64,000 nt of DNA, from the NCBI RefSeq assembly GCF_002812705.1, contig NZ_CP025030.1, forward strand, positions 1,984,001 to 2,048,000, in the 5' to 3' direction. The position numbers and the translations under genes are program-made. Every line of letters starts with the position of its first letter. The first letter of the stretch is position 1. The stretch comes from Achromobacter spanius (lineage in GTDB: Bacteria; Pseudomonadota; Gammaproteobacteria; Burkholderiales; Burkholderiaceae_B). A model generated the notes under the pieces. That model was not told the DNA's origin, did no database searches, and saw nothing but the letters and a program-made list of their open reading frames with translations. Of this stretch, positions 33,971-44,060 are shown piece after piece.

Positions 33971-34699
33971 TCAGATGGGGGCGACGCCCAGCGTCGTGCC
34001 GCCACACACATACAGCATCTGGCCCGTCACGAAACCGTTATCCGGCGACAGGAAGAACATGGCGGCGCGCGCCACGTCTTCTGGCGTGCCCAGGCGCTTG
34101 ACGACGATGCTGTTGATGATGCGTTCGGTTTGCGGAGCGCCCGCCGGATTGCTCTTGGTGAAGAGGTCGGTGGCGATGGGGCCCGGGCCGATGGCGTTGA
34201 CGGTGATGCCGTCGCCGCCCAGCTCCATGGCCAGCGTGCGCGTCAGGCCCACCAGCCCGGCCTTGGTGGCCGAATAGACCACGCGATCCGGCTTGCCTAA
34301 AGCGGCGCGCGACGACATGTTCACGATGCGGCCAAAGCCCGCTTCGCGCATGGCCGGCAGCGCGGCCTGCACCAGGATCAGCGCGGTGCGCAGATGCAGG
34401 TTCACCACATAGTCCAGATCCGCCAGGGTGGCCGTGTCGGCCGTGCCCGGGCGGGTGGCGCCGGCGTTGTTCACCAGGCCCACGATGTTGTAGGCGCTGG
34501 TGACTTCGGCGGCGACTTCCTTCGTGCGCGCTTCATCGGTCAGATCAGCCTGATACGAGACCAGCCCGGCCGGCGGATTCTCGGGCAGGCGGTAGTCAAT
34601 GTTGACCACTTTATGGCCCGCATCCAGCAGCATGCGGATGATGGCGGCGCCAATGCCGGCGCTGCCGCCGGTGACGAGATACGCAGTCGGTTTGCTCAT
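33971..34699 (-). CDS. SDR family oxidoreductase, 3-hydroxybutyrate-dehydrogenase-like
   Basis: 242 residues. TGGSAGIG is at 10-17, NNAG in GLVNNAGATRPG, the catalytic Ser in MSSRAALG and YSATK after. It lies 36 bp after atoE on the same strand, and the neighbouring gene is a 3-hydroxyacyl-CoA dehydrogenase, so a role in short-chain hydroxy-acid metabolism is inferred. General SDR assignment is solid; the specific substrate is not. Confidence 0.88.
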   Translation of the reverse strand: MSKPTAYLVTGGSAGIGAAIIRMLLDAGHKVVNIDYRLPENPPAGLVSYQADLTDEARTKEVAAEVTSAYNIVGLVNNAGATRPGTADTATLADLDYVVNLHLRTALILVQAALPAMREAGFGRIVNMSSRAALGKPDRVVYSATKAGLVGLTRTLAMELGGDGITVNAIGPGPIATDLFTKSNPAGAPQTERIINSIVVKRLGTPEDVARAAMFFLSPDNGFVTGQMLYVCGGTTLGVAPI

Positions 34700-34735
34700 A
34701 TCGGTTTCCAGTCTGTTTGAGGTAAGCGCGGTGGA

Positions 34736-36076
34736 TCAGTGCGTGGCGTAGCCCCAGGCCAGCACGGCGGTGATGTGGATCACGCCCACCCACAGCATCA
34801 TGATGACGGTGTAGCCCATCACGTCGCGCAGCTTCAGCTTCGACAAAGCCAGCGCCGGCAGGATCCAGAAGGGTTGCACCAGGTCGTTCCAGGCATTGCC
34901 CAGCATGACGGCCATGGTCGTCTGGTTCAGGGCGCTGCCGATTTCCTTGGCCGCGTCGATCATGAACGGACCCTGGATCACCCAGTGGCCGCCGGCGGAA
35001 GGCGCGAAGAAGTTGATGAAGAACGAGCTGATCAGGCCCCAGAACGGCAGCGTGGCCGGCGTGGCGAAGTCAACGAACACTTGCGAGATCGACGTCACCA
35101 GGCCGGACGCGGCCATGATGGCCATGATGCCGGCGTAGAACGGGTATTGCAGGATGATGCCCGAGATCGTCTTGATGCCTTCGGTCAGCTTGGCCACGTA
35201 GGCGGCCGGCGTACCCAGCAGGATGATGCCCAGGAACAGGATGATGAAGTTGATCAGGTTCAGGTCCAGCGAGCCGCCGTCCATGAAGTGGAACGTGACG
35301 TAGGCAATGCCCAGCGCGCCGATCAGCAGGCTCAGGATGCGGCTGTTGTTCAGCTTCGAGGCGATGGTGCCTTTTTCCAGCATGTCTTCGCCGGCGTTGG
35401 AAGCGTTGGCGTCGCGGTCGATGCCCGGGTCCACTTCAACAATCTTCTCGCCCTTCTTCGGGTGCAGCCAGGCGTTCAGCAGCGGCAGCGTGATGATGAT
35501 GACCAGGCTGGTGATCAGCATGGGCACCGAGAAAATGGTTTCCGACAGCGGGATGGTGCCCATCTGCTTGGCGGTGGGGTGGCCGGGGGTGGCGACCAGC
35601 ACGGGGATACTGGCGGACAGGCCCAGGCCGTACATCGTGAAGCCGCTATAGGCCGCCGCGATGATCAGCGGGTAGTGCACGCCCTTGACCTTCAACGCCA
35701 GCTTCTTGGCGACGATGCCGCCAATGACCAGACCAAAGCCCCAGTTCAGGTAGCTGCCCACGCCGCCGACCAGGGTCGCGACGATGATGGCGGTGTGCGG
35801 CTTGTGCACGTGGCTGACGATGCGGTTCAGCAGGCGGTCGGTCAGCGGCGCGGTGGCCAGCACGTAGCCCATGGCCAGAATCACAGCCATCTGGGTCGTG
35901 AAGGCCAGCAGGCTCCAGAAGCCCTTGCCCCAGGCGCGGGTGACGTCGCCGATGCTCTGGCCTTCGATGCCCATGGCCAGCAGCACGGTCAGCAGGGTGA
36001 GTGCAATCGCGAAAACAAAAGGATCCGGCAGATACTTGCGCATCAGCTCGGTAAAGAATGAAGCCAGTTTATTCAT
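34736..36076 (-). CDS. atoE: Short-chain fatty acid transporter, AtoE family
   Basis: 446 residues with about twelve hydrophobic segments. Family marks: DPFVFAIALTLLTVLLAMGI at the start, the VGGVGSYLNWGFGLVIGGIV stretch, FFINFFAPSAGGHWVIQGPF and GNAWNDLVQPFWILPAL. It imports acetoacetate, butyrate or similar short-chain acids. It sits between the SDR and the 3-hydroxyacyl-CoA dehydrogenase in a probable operon. Confidence 0.93.
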   Translation of the reverse strand: MNKLASFFTELMRKYLPDPFVFAIALTLLTVLLAMGIEGQSIGDVTRAWGKGFWSLLAFTTQMAVILAMGYVLATAPLTDRLLNRIVSHVHKPHTAIIVATLVGGVGSYLNWGFGLVIGGIVAKKLALKVKGVHYPLIIAAAYSGFTMYGLGLSASIPVLVATPGHPTAKQMGTIPLSETIFSVPMLITSLVIIITLPLLNAWLHPKKGEKIVEVDPGIDRDANASNAGEDMLEKGTIASKLNNSRILSLLIGALGIAYVTFHFMDGGSLDLNLINFIILFLGIILLGTPAAYVAKLTEGIKTISGIILQYPFYAGIMAIMAASGLVTSISQVFVDFATPATLPFWGLISSFFINFFAPSAGGHWVIQGPFMIDAAKEIGSALNQTTMAVMLGNAWNDLVQPFWILPALALSKLKLRDVMGYTVIMMLWVGVIHITAVLAWGYATH

Positions 36077-36265
36077 GGTGCCTCCAACAACTCCGTAGGC
36101 GGTTCTCTAGTGTCTGGTTCGACCGGGCATCGGCGGGCGATGCGCGGGGGATACCGACGATTGGTTTTCTTTGTGTGGTGGGGCTCGTGGCCCGATGGCG
36201 CGGTGGGCGTGGCCCCCGCGCCTTATCTGTCTTGAATTCGATTGCGGCGTCGGAACAAAGCGCCG

Positions 36266-37201
36266 TCAGGTGTCGCCGGCCTTGCTGTTCAGCCAGGCCG
36301 CCAGTTCGCCCAGCGCGGCGCTTTTCTCGCGCAGCACGCGCTCTCGGCGCTCGGGGCTCCAGGTGTAGAAGCCCTGGCCGCTCTTGGCGCCGATCTGGCC
36401 GCTGTCGACCTTGCTTTTCAGCAGGTCGGACGGCTCGGTGCGGTTTTCCAGGTCTTTGTACAGGTAGCTGGCAATCGCGTAGTGCACGTCGATGCCGTTC
36501 ATGTCGCGCTGTTCCAGCGGGCCCGACAGGGCCAGGCGGATGCCCAGGCTCCACTTGACCACTTCGTCGATGTCTTCCGCGCTGGCCACGCCCTTTTCCA
36601 AGAGCGAAATGGCTTCGCGGGCCAGGGCGTGCTGGATGCGGTTGGCGATGAAGCCGGGGATGTCCTGGCGCACCAGCACCGGCCGCTTGCCGGCAAAGCG
36701 CAAGGTCGCCATGACTTGGGAGACGGTGGCTTCCGAGGTGTCGTCGTTGCGCACCACTTCCACCAGCGGAATGACGTCGGCCGGCGTGAAGAAGTGGGTG
36801 CCCACGAAGCGGTCGCGGCGCGCCACGGCGCTGGCGATCGCGTTGATGGACAGGCCTGACGTGTTGGTGGCGAACAGCGTGTACGGGGCGCACAGCGCGT
36901 CAAGCTTGGCGAAGATGCCGCGCTTGAGTTCCAGATTTTCGGGAACGGCCTCGATCACCAGTTCGCAGTTCGCGGCGGCTTCCAGCCCGGGTTCCATGCG
37001 GATGCGCTGGAGCGCTTCCTGAACCTGGGTGGGCGCATAGACGTTCAACTGGCGGTCGATGACGGCGCGGGCGCGGTCCAGCGCACCTTCCATCGGGTCG
37101 ATCAGGACGATGTTCAGTCCCTTCGATGCGAACAAGGCGGCAATGCCGCTGCCCATGGCGCCTGCGCCGATGACGGCCAGATTTTTAAGGGGAGTATCCA
37201 T
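36266..37201 (-). CDS. 3-hydroxyacyl-CoA dehydrogenase (3-hydroxybutyryl-CoA type)
   Basis: 311 residues from the ATG at 37199-37201. The NAD-binding GAGAMGSGIAALF, catalytic His in FVGTHFFTP, and the C-terminal helical domain with QDIPGFIANRIQHAL are present. It oxidises 3-hydroxyacyl-CoA. AtoE follows after a 189-bp gap without a clear terminator. An earlier in-frame start (37315) would break into the operator region and is rejected. Confidence 0.93.
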   Translation of the reverse strand: MDTPLKNLAVIGAGAMGSGIAALFASKGLNIVLIDPMEGALDRARAVIDRQLNVYAPTQVQEALQRIRMEPGLEAAANCELVIEAVPENLELKRGIFAKLDALCAPYTLFATNTSGLSINAIASAVARRDRFVGTHFFTPADVIPLVEVVRNDDTSEATVSQVMATLRFAGKRPVLVRQDIPGFIANRIQHALAREAISLLEKGVASAEDIDEVVKWSLGIRLALSGPLEQRDMNGIDVHYAIASYLYKDLENRTEPSDLLKSKVDSGQIGAKSGQGFYTWSPERRERVLREKSAALGELAAWLNSKAGDT

Positions 37202-37319
37202 GACGGCTCGCTTGATGCTTGCAGGCGAACGGGGCGGGCGGGCACGCGGGGGAATCAGGGGGGATCTCTGTCTCTTCCGAGGTGCCTTTCCGTGCCGTTC
37301 GGCCAGAAAAATCATTGTG

Positions 37320-37351
37320 TTCTAACTACGAACATTTGTGCGTAGTTAGAA
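37320..37351. promoter_or_regulatory. Operator-like inverted repeat upstream of the dehydrogenase
   Basis: TTCTAACTACG (37320-37330) and CGTAGTTAGAA (37341-37351) are perfect 11-bp arms around a 10-bp spacer. It lies 119 bp upstream of the dehydrogenase start and is a good candidate for a regulator of the dehydrogenase/AtoE/SDR genes. No regulator gene is next to it. Confidence 0.6.
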
Positions 37352-37433
37352 TTTCTGTCAGGAATAGTACTAAAAGTCGCCAGGGGTGGACAAACCGGCA
37401 TCCGCGGGTGTTCGGCAGGTGGACGCTGTCCGC

Positions 37434-40283
37434 CTAGCCGGAATTGCGCAGCCCCGCGGCGATGCCGTTGATCGTTAAGTGAATCGCGCGCTGCACCCGC
37501 TTGTCGACATCCGCCTCGGGATGCTTCTGCGCCGCGCGGTGGCGTCGGATCAGGTCGATCTGCAAATAATTCAAGGGATCGATATACGCAAAGCGTTCGC
37601 GCAAGGAATCTTGCAGGGCCGGGTTGTCGGCCAGCAGTTCGCGCTGGGTCAGCAGCTTCAGCATGGCCAGCGTGCGGCCGTGTTCGGCGCTGATCATGCC
37701 GAACACGCGCTCGCGCAGCGCGCGCTGCGGCACCAGTTGCGCGTAGCGCGCGGCGATGGCCAGGTCGGACTTGGCCAGCACCATTTCCATGTTGGACAAC
37801 AGCGTGCGAAACGCCGGCCACTCGCGCGCCATCTCGCGCAGTTGCGCCAGGCGGGCGCGGCGCGAGCGGGGGGCGTCGGGGGCGCCCGTTTCCAGATAGG
37901 CCTCGATGGCCGAACCCATGCCGTACCAGCCGGTCAGCATCAAGCGGCATTGCGCCCACGAAAAGCCCCAGGGAATGGCGCGCAGGTCTTCAATGCGTTG
38001 GCCCTTCTTGCGGGAAGCCGGGCGCGAACCGATGTTCAGCCCGGCGATTTCGCTGATGGGGGTGGCGGCGAAGAAGTATTCGGCAAAGCGCGGCGTGTCG
38101 TAGACCAGGCCACGGTAGGTGCGCTGTGCGGTTTCCGACATGAACGACATCGCCGGGCCGTGCTGCGCCATGTGCGCGTCTTCGGCGCTGGTGGCTTCGG
38201 CGCGCGGCGCCAGGCTGGATTCCAGCGTGGCCGCCACCAGCAGTTCCAGGTGCCAGCGGCCCACCTCGGCGTCCTTGTACTTGCTTTGGATGACTTCGCC
38301 TTGCTCGGTCAGGCGGATCTGGCCGGCCACCGTGCCCGGGGGCTGCGCCAGGATGGCGTCAAAGCTTGAACCGCCGCCGCGTCCCACCGAGCCGCCGCGT
38401 CCGTGGAACAGGCGCAGGCGCACGTTGCGCGCCGAAAACACATCCACCAGCGCGCGTTCGGCCTGGTACAGCGACCAGTTCGACGTGAGGAAACCGCCGT
38501 CCTTATTGCTGTCGGAATAGCCCAGCATGACTTCCTGCGCGCCGTTCTGCGCCTGCTTCACGCGCTGGCGCACCTCGGGCAGGTCCAGCCAGGCGGCCAT
38601 GATGTCGGCGCCGCGCTGCAAGTCGGGGATGGTTTCGAACAGAGGCACCACCATCAGGCCGTCTTCGGGCGCGATGTCCTGGCCGGCCGGCGCGATCAGG
38701 CCGGCTTCCTTTTGCAGCACCATCACTTCCAGCAGGTCGCTCAAGGTTTCGGTATGCGACACGATGGTCTGGCGCACTGCCTGCTTGCCATAGCGCGCGC
38801 GGCCGGCGGCGGCGGCGCGCAATACGGCCAGTTCGCGCGTGGTGTCTTCGCTGTAAGCGATCCAGGGCGAGGCCAGCGGGCGGGCCTGGGCCAGTTCGGC
38901 GCGCAAGAGCGCCACGCGCTGGTCTTCGTCAAGCGACAGGTAGTCCAGCGGCTTGCCGTCGTGCTGGACGCCGGCGCGTTCGAACAATTCGGCCAAGGCG
39001 TTTTCATGCACGTCTGAGCTTTGGCGCAGGTCGACGGTGGCCAGGTGAAAACCGAACACCTCAATGGCCTGTTGCAAGCCGGACAGCCGCAGCTTGGCCA
39101 GCGGCGAACCATGGTGCGCGGCCAGCGACGCGGCGATGATGGCCAGGTCGGTCGACAGTTCTTGCGGCGCTTGGTAGGCGGGCGCCGCCACGGTGCTGCG
39201 GCGCGCCAGGTTCTGCCCGGTCAGCGCCTGGGCGGTGGCGGCCAGGCGGGCGTACACACCGACCAGCGCGCGGCGGTAGGGCTCGTCGCGGCGGTGCGGG
39301 GAATCGTCGCCGCTGTTGTCGGCCAGCGCCAGCAATTCCGGGTCGGCCGAAATCAGCATGGTGGTGATCGACAGTTCCGCGCCCAGCGCGTGCACCTCTT
39401 GCAGATAGTGCTCGAACAGCACGGTGGCCTGGCGCAGCAGCGCGCGCTCCAGCGTGCTGGCATCCACATTGGGATTGCCGTCGCGGTCGCCGCCGATCCA
39501 GCTACCCATGCGCAGGAACGGTTCCAGCGGAGGGGGCGGGGCGGCAAACGGCTTGGCCGTCTCGCGGTTCAAGAGCTTGGACAAATCCGCGTACAGGCGC
39601 GGGATGACTTGCAGAAAGGTGCTGCGGTAGTACGACAGCGCGTTTTCGATCTCGTCGGCCACCGTCAGGCGCGTGTAGCGCAGCATGCGGGTCTGCCACA
39701 AGGTGGCCACGCGGCCAAGCAGCGCGGCATCCAGTTCGGCCAGCTCTTCCGGCGTCAGCGGGTTGCCGCGCTGGGTCAGCGCGGCGGCAATTTCGCGGTG
39801 CACGTCCAGCGTGCTCTTGCGCTGCACTTCGGTGGGGTGCGCGGTCAGCACCGGCACTACGCTGGCATCCGCCAGCAGCCGGCGGATGCGGGCCACGCCC
39901 ACGCCTTGCTTGCCCAGCGTCTGCACGGCATCGCGCAGGCTGCCGCGCGGGGCGGTGTCGCCGGCCAGCGCGCGGGCGCGCTGATTGCGGTTCTGGTCGC
40001 GGTCTTCGGCAATGTTGGCCAGGTGCAGGAAATAGCTGAAGGCGCGCGCCACCGAATTCGGGTCGTTGCCTTGCAAGCGCTTGACGCGCTGCTCCAGCAG
40101 CTTGCTGTCCGCCTCATTGCCTTCGCGGCGAAACTTCACTGCCGTGCGGCGCAGCGTTTCGATGGTGTCAAAGACACGTTTGCCTTCGCATTCCTCAATG
40201 ACGGCGCCTAAAAAACGGCCTAGCAGCCGGATATCGTGGCGCAGGGGTTCTGCGGAGTCGGACTGCGGGCGAATGGCTTTCAT
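37434..40283 (-). CDS. ppc: Phosphoenolpyruvate carboxylase
   Basis: 949 residues, full length. It makes oxaloacetate from PEP and bicarbonate. The catalytic [47 protein letters not shown] and C-terminal [11 protein letters not shown] are all present. The active-site His and Arg/Lys residues are in these segments. It is flanked by divergent queC at the upstream end. It replenishes the TCA cycle. Confidence 0.97.
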   Translation of the reverse strand: MKAIRPQSDSAEPLRHDIRLLGRFLGAVIEECEGKRVFDTIETLRRTAVKFRREGNEADSKLLEQRVKRLQGNDPNSVARAFSYFLHLANIAEDRDQNRNQRARALAGDTAPRGSLRDAVQTLGKQGVGVARIRRLLADASVVPVLTAHPTEVQRKSTLDVHREIAAALTQRGNPLTPEELAELDAALLGRVATLWQTRMLRYTRLTVADEIENALSYYRSTFLQVIPRLYADLSKLLNRETAKPFAAPPPPLEPFLRMGSWIGGDRDGNPNVDASTLERALLRQATVLFEHYLQEVHALGAELSITTMLISADPELLALADNSGDDSPHRRDEPYRRALVGVYARLAATAQALTGQNLARRSTVAAPAYQAPQELSTDLAIIAASLAAHHGSPLAKLRLSGLQQAIEVFGFHLATVDLRQSSDVHENALAELFERAGVQHDGKPLDYLSLDEDQRVALLRAELAQARPLASPWIAYSEDTTRELAVLRAAAAGRARYGKQAVRQTIVSHTETLSDLLEVMVLQKEAGLIAPAGQDIAPEDGLMVVPLFETIPDLQRGADIMAAWLDLPEVRQRVKQAQNGAQEVMLGYSDSNKDGGFLTSNWSLYQAERALVDVFSARNVRLRLFHGRGGSVGRGGGSSFDAILAQPPGTVAGQIRLTEQGEVIQSKYKDAEVGRWHLELLVAATLESSLAPRAEATSAEDAHMAQHGPAMSFMSETAQRTYRGLVYDTPRFAEYFFAATPISEIAGLNIGSRPASRKKGQRIEDLRAIPWGFSWAQCRLMLTGWYGMGSAIEAYLETGAPDAPRSRRARLAQLREMAREWPAFRTLLSNMEMVLAKSDLAIAARYAQLVPQRALRERVFGMISAEHGRTLAMLKLLTQRELLADNPALQDSLRERFAYIDPLNYLQIDLIRRHRAAQKHPEADVDKRVQRAIHLTINGIAAGLRNSG

Positions 40284-40454
40284 CGGGCGGTGGATCCGTC
40301 GGGCTGAAGAAGGGAAGGAAAAAGGAAAGGCGTGGGCGTTGCGGCAAAACCAGGAAAATCGAACCGATTGATTTTACGCAGCGTTCCTTACGGGGCGCGC
40401 GTTTGTCTCGGTTAAAGTCCGTGATGTCCCTTCGTCTTTCTAGAAGCCCCCTTT

Positions 40455-41174
40455 ATGCAAAATCATCAACGTCGCGCGCTCGTGCTGTTCTCGGGCGGCC
40501 AGGATTCCACCACTTGCCTGGCGTGGGCGCTGGACCGCTATGCCCATGTGGAAACGGTGGCATTCGACTACGGCCAACGCCATCACATCGAACTGTCGGC
40601 CCGGCTGAACGTGCTGCGTGAAATCCGCACCAATTTCCCCGACTGGGCGCCGCGCCTGGGTGAAGACCATCTGCTGGACCTGAAGGTGCTGGGTCAGGTG
40701 GGCGACACCGCGATGACTAGCGACCGCGCCATCGAAATGCAGGCCAACGGGCTGCCCAATACCTTCGTGCCCGGGCGCAACCTGCTGTTCCTGACGCTGG
40801 CGGCGGCGCTGGGGTATCGACGCCAACTGGATGTGCTGGTGGGCGGCATGTGTGAAACGGATTTTTCCGGCTACCCCGATTGCCGCGACGACACCATCAA
40901 GGCGCAACAGGTGGCGCTGGGGCTGGGGCTGGGCTCGCGCATCACCATCGAAACGCCGCTGATGTGGATCGACAAGTCCGAAACCTGGGCATTGGCGCAT
41001 CAATTGGGCGGCGACGCCTTGGTGGACATCGTCGTTGAAGACAGCCACACCTGCTATCTGGGCGAGCGCGGCGCACGGCACGACTGGGGGTATGGCTGCG
41101 GCGAGTGCCCGGCGTGCAAGCTCAGGAAAATTGGCTGGGAAAAGTGGATGGTGGCTTCCGCCGCCGAAGGCTGA
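40455..41174 (+). CDS. queC: 7-cyano-7-deazaguanine synthase
   Basis: 239 residues. ATP-dependent ligase of the queuosine pathway making preQ0. The PP-loop [24 protein letters not shown] and the zinc site (C in SHTCYLGE and the [14 protein letters not shown] cluster) are intact. 171 bp separates it from the divergent ppc gene; no preQ1 riboswitch is recognisable there. Confidence 0.95.
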   Translation: MQNHQRRALVLFSGGQDSTTCLAWALDRYAHVETVAFDYGQRHHIELSARLNVLREIRTNFPDWAPRLGEDHLLDLKVLGQVGDTAMTSDRAIEMQANGLPNTFVPGRNLLFLTLAAALGYRRQLDVLVGGMCETDFSGYPDCRDDTIKAQQVALGLGLGSRITIETPLMWIDKSETWALAHQLGGDALVDIVVEDSHTCYLGERGARHDWGYGCGECPACKLRKIGWEKWMVASAAEG

Positions 41175-41232
41175 TTTTTTTCGGCGGCGCCGGTGTCAAG
41201 AACGGCTGCACGTTTGGCAATGGCCGCGAATC

Positions 41233-42423
41233 CTACGCGGCCATTGCCGTCACCCTGCCGATAAACCGCTTTCGCAATACCCAAGCCGCCGAGGCAATCA
41301 CGGCCGCCAACACGACGGACATCGCCATGGCGGCGCGCGCGCCCTGCGTCTGGATCACAAACGCATACGCCACGGGCGCCGCGGCCGTCAGCAAGAAGCT
41401 GGGCACCAGCAGCGCGCCGACCAGCGAGCCGTAGCTGCGGAAATCAAACAAAGCCAGCGGCAGCGTGCCGCGCGTGATCGTCAACAGGCCGTTGCACGCG
41501 CCGTAGAAAAACGCATAGGCGGCGGTGGCATACAGGTTGCCGTTCGAGAACCAGCCCAGCACGAAGCAAAATGGCATCAGCGCGGTGACGGCCCAGTTCA
41601 GCGTCAACGGATGCAGCCGCGCGCCTACGGCCACATCCGCCATGCGCGCGGCGAATTGGCCGATGCCCCACAGCGCGGCCACGCCGGCCGCCGCCGCGCT
41701 GGCCAGGCCCACGCCGGTCAGCAAAGTGATCAGATGCGCGGCGGTGCCGGCCGCCAGGAAGTTGGTCACCATGGCGATCACGGCGTAAAGCGTGCCGGCC
41801 AGACGGCGTTCGGCCAGGCTGCGGGTCAGGCCGGGGGCGTTGCTGTCGGTGGCCGTGGCGGGCGCGGCGTAGCGTTGGCGGGGCAGCGCCAGGTAGAGCG
41901 GCAGGGTGGCCAGGGCCAGCGCGGCATAGACCAGCACCGCGCCGCGCCAACCCAGCCAGGCGGCCAGTGCGTGACCCGCCGGCCACATCGCCGTGGATGA
42001 CAAGCCCCCGAACAGCGTGATCTGCGACATCGCTCGCCGCGCCGTGGGACCGCCCGCCCGCGCCAACGCGGCAAAGGCGGCGTCGTACAGGCTTAGCCGC
42101 ATGCCGATGCCCAGCAGCAGCCAGGCCAGGTAGTACCAGACGACGGTGTGCGCGGCGGCCAGCAGCACGCAACCGGCAGCGGCCACCACGGCACCCATCG
42201 GCATCACCACATGCCCGCCCCAGCGGTCCACCGCGCTGCCCGCCAACGGCGACACCAGCGCCATCGTCACGATGGCAGCGGAAAGTCCGCCATAGATGAG
42301 GGGGGCATCCCAGCCCAGGTCGGCCGTCATGGCCGGGCCGAACGCGCCGATCAGATAGAACGTCACGCCCCAGTTCACCAACTGGGTCAGGCCCAGGCAG
42401 ACGACGGCGCGCGGCCCGATCAC
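41233..42423 (-). CDS. MFS transporter
   Basis: 396 residues from a GTG at 42423 that overlaps the GNAT stop by GTGA, which decides the start over a longer frame into the GNAT gene. Twelve hydrophobic segments with the MFS loop motif SAVDRWGGHVVMP between helices 2 and 3. Typical of small-molecule or drug exporters. The tight coupling to a phosphinothricin-type acetyltransferase suggests export or resistance for the same or a related compound; the substrate is unknown. Confidence 0.88.
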   Translation of the reverse strand: MIGPRAVVCLGLTQLVNWGVTFYLIGAFGPAMTADLGWDAPLIYGGLSAAIVTMALVSPLAGSAVDRWGGHVVMPMGAVVAAAGCVLLAAAHTVVWYYLAWLLLGIGMRLSLYDAAFAALARAGGPTARRAMSQITLFGGLSSTAMWPAGHALAAWLGWRGAVLVYAALALATLPLYLALPRQRYAAPATATDSNAPGLTRSLAERRLAGTLYAVIAMVTNFLAAGTAAHLITLLTGVGLASAAAAGVAALWGIGQFAARMADVAVGARLHPLTLNWAVTALMPFCFVLGWFSNGNLYATAAYAFFYGACNGLLTITRGTLPLALFDFRSYGSLVGALLVPSFLLTAAAPVAYAFVIQTQGARAAMAMSVVLAAVIASAAWVLRKRFIGRVTAMAA

Positions 42424-42965
42424 GGGCGTTGCGGCGGCGTGCTGTCGCCTTCGCCCAGGCTGCGTTGCATCAGCACGGTGTCGCGCCATTCCCCATGCTT
42501 ATGGCCCACCGAGCGCAGCGTGCCCACCGGATGAAAGCCCTGGCTGGCGTGCAGCGCCAGCGACGCGGCGTTGCGGCTGTCGCCCACCACCGCCAGCATC
42601 TGACGCCAACCCGCGGCGGTGCAGCGCGTGATCAGTTCGGCCAGCAGCTTGCCGCCGATGCCCAAGCCGGCTCGGCCGGCCTTGACGTAGACCGAGTCTT
42701 CGACGGTGTGCCGGTACGCGGGGCGCGGACGGTAGGGGGTGACGTAGGCGTAGCCGACGACCTCGCCGTTGATCTCGGCCACCAGATGCGGCATGTCTTT
42801 TTCCAGCACGCCCGCGCGGCGCTGCCGCATTTCGGCGATGGAAGGCGGCTCCAGCTCGAACGAGGCGGTGCCGTGTTCGACATGGTGGGCGTAGATGGTC
42901 TTGATGGCGGGCAGGTCTGCTTCCGCGCTGTCGCGGATCAGGACGGTGGGGGTGGTGGGGGGCAT
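42420..42965 (-). CDS. GNAT acetyltransferase, phosphinothricin/methionine-sulfoximine type
   Basis: 181 residues. The start LIRDSAEADLPAIKTIYAHH and the motifs FELEPPSIAEMRQRR, VGYAYVTPYRPRPAYRHTVE, SVYVKAGRAGLGIGGKLL (acetyl-CoA loop) match the Pat/Bar/YncA family. It N-acetylates phosphinothricin, methionine sulfoximine or similar amino acid analogues. It is followed by the coupled MFS gene and divergent from a LysR gene. Confidence 0.9.
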   Translation of the reverse strand: MPPTTPTVLIRDSAEADLPAIKTIYAHHVEHGTASFELEPPSIAEMRQRRAGVLEKDMPHLVAEINGEVVGYAYVTPYRPRPAYRHTVEDSVYVKAGRAGLGIGGKLLAELITRCTAAGWRQMLAVVGDSRNAASLALHASQGFHPVGTLRSVGHKHGEWRDTVLMQRSLGEGDSTPPQRP

Positions 42966-43020
42966 AACGGGGCCGGCAGGTAGAAGGGAAAAAATCCAGC
43001 CGCCAGTGTGGTCCGAAATA

Positions 43021-43052
43021 AATCATAAATAAAGCTTTGGAAGATTATGATT
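43021..43052. promoter_or_regulatory. LysR-type operator between the GNAT and LysR genes
   Basis: AATCATAA (43021-43028) and TTATGATT (43045-43052) form a perfect inverted repeat with a 16-bp spacer in the divergent intergenic region. Its position next to both starts fits autoregulation and control of the GNAT/MFS pair. Confidence 0.55.
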
Positions 43053-43080
43053 TGCATAAGCAAAACTTTTGGTGGACGCC

Positions 43081-43971
43081 ATGCGCGGCTTGAACCTGGA
43101 CCACCTGCGCCTCTTCGCGCAGGTCATTGAGCTGGGCAGCTTCTCTGCCGCCGCCGAGCGCGGCGGCGTGACCCAGCCGGCGGTCAGTCTGCAAGTGCGC
43201 CAGTTGGAAAGGCGTTTTGGCTTGAAGCTGGTCGAGCGGGTCGGCCGCCGTGCCGGGCCGACGGCGGCGGGCCTTGAACTGCTGACCCATATCCGCGTGA
43301 TCGACGCCGCGCTGGCGCAGGCCGAGCAAGCCATGACCGCGCATGCTTCGCAGGTGTCCGGCCGCATCCGGCTGGGTACGGGCGCCACCGCCTGCACCTA
43401 TCTGCTGCCCCCCGTGCTGGCCCAGTTGCGCCGCCGCTTTCCCGCGCTGGACATCGTGGCCAGCACCGGCAACACGGCGGACATGCTGCGGGGGCTGGAG
43501 AGCAACACGCTGGACATGGGGTTGGTGACCTTGCCCGCGCCGGGCCGGATGTTCCAGGTGACGCCGCTCATGGAAGACGAATTTGTGGCGATCTTCCCTG
43601 CTCGGGAATCGGCCTCCATTCCCATTCAGGTAACGCCGCAGGCATTGGCGCCGTGGCCCCTGGTGCTGTTTGAGCCCGGCGCCCGCACGCGCCGTTTGGT
43701 GGATGACTGGTTCGAGGCGGCGGGCGTGGCGGCCAAGCCCTTCATGGAGCTGGGCAGTACCGAGGCGATGAAGGAGATCGTGGCGGCGGGGCTGGGCTGC
43801 GCGGTGCTGCCCAAGCTGGCGGTGTCGGGCGCGGGGCACCGCGATGCGCTGGCGGTACATGCGCTGACGCCCCGCCTGTCGCGCGAGCTGGCCATCGTGA
43901 TGCGTCGCGACAAGCCGCTCAGCCGGGGCTTGCGCCACCTGCAAGAGGCGCTGATGGCGTTACGGGAGTAA
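43081..43971 (+). CDS. LysR-family transcriptional regulator
   Basis: 296 residues from the ATG at 43081, preceded by GGTGGA; a TTG 12 bp earlier is also in frame but less likely. The HTH is HLRLFAQVIELGSFSAAAER to SLQVRQLERRFG. The effector domain covers the rest, with LGTGATACTYLLPPVLAQLR. It is divergent from the GNAT/MFS pair, its probable target. Confidence 0.93.
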   Translation: MRGLNLDHLRLFAQVIELGSFSAAAERGGVTQPAVSLQVRQLERRFGLKLVERVGRRAGPTAAGLELLTHIRVIDAALAQAEQAMTAHASQVSGRIRLGTGATACTYLLPPVLAQLRRRFPALDIVASTGNTADMLRGLESNTLDMGLVTLPAPGRMFQVTPLMEDEFVAIFPARESASIPIQVTPQALAPWPLVLFEPGARTRRLVDDWFEAAGVAAKPFMELGSTEAMKEIVAAGLGCAVLPKLAVSGAGHRDALAVHALTPRLSRELAIVMRRDKPLSRGLRHLQEALMALRE

Positions 43972-44060
43972 GGGTCCGGGCGGCTCGCGGGCAGCCCCGC
44001 CCCGATCCAGCGTATTATTTAGCGTTTTGCCGCCCACGCTAACAGCACTCGAGACAAATC

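Noticed and set aside
40284..40454. preQ1 riboswitch before queC
   Set aside because: No recognisable preQ1 aptamer in the 171-bp intergenic region.
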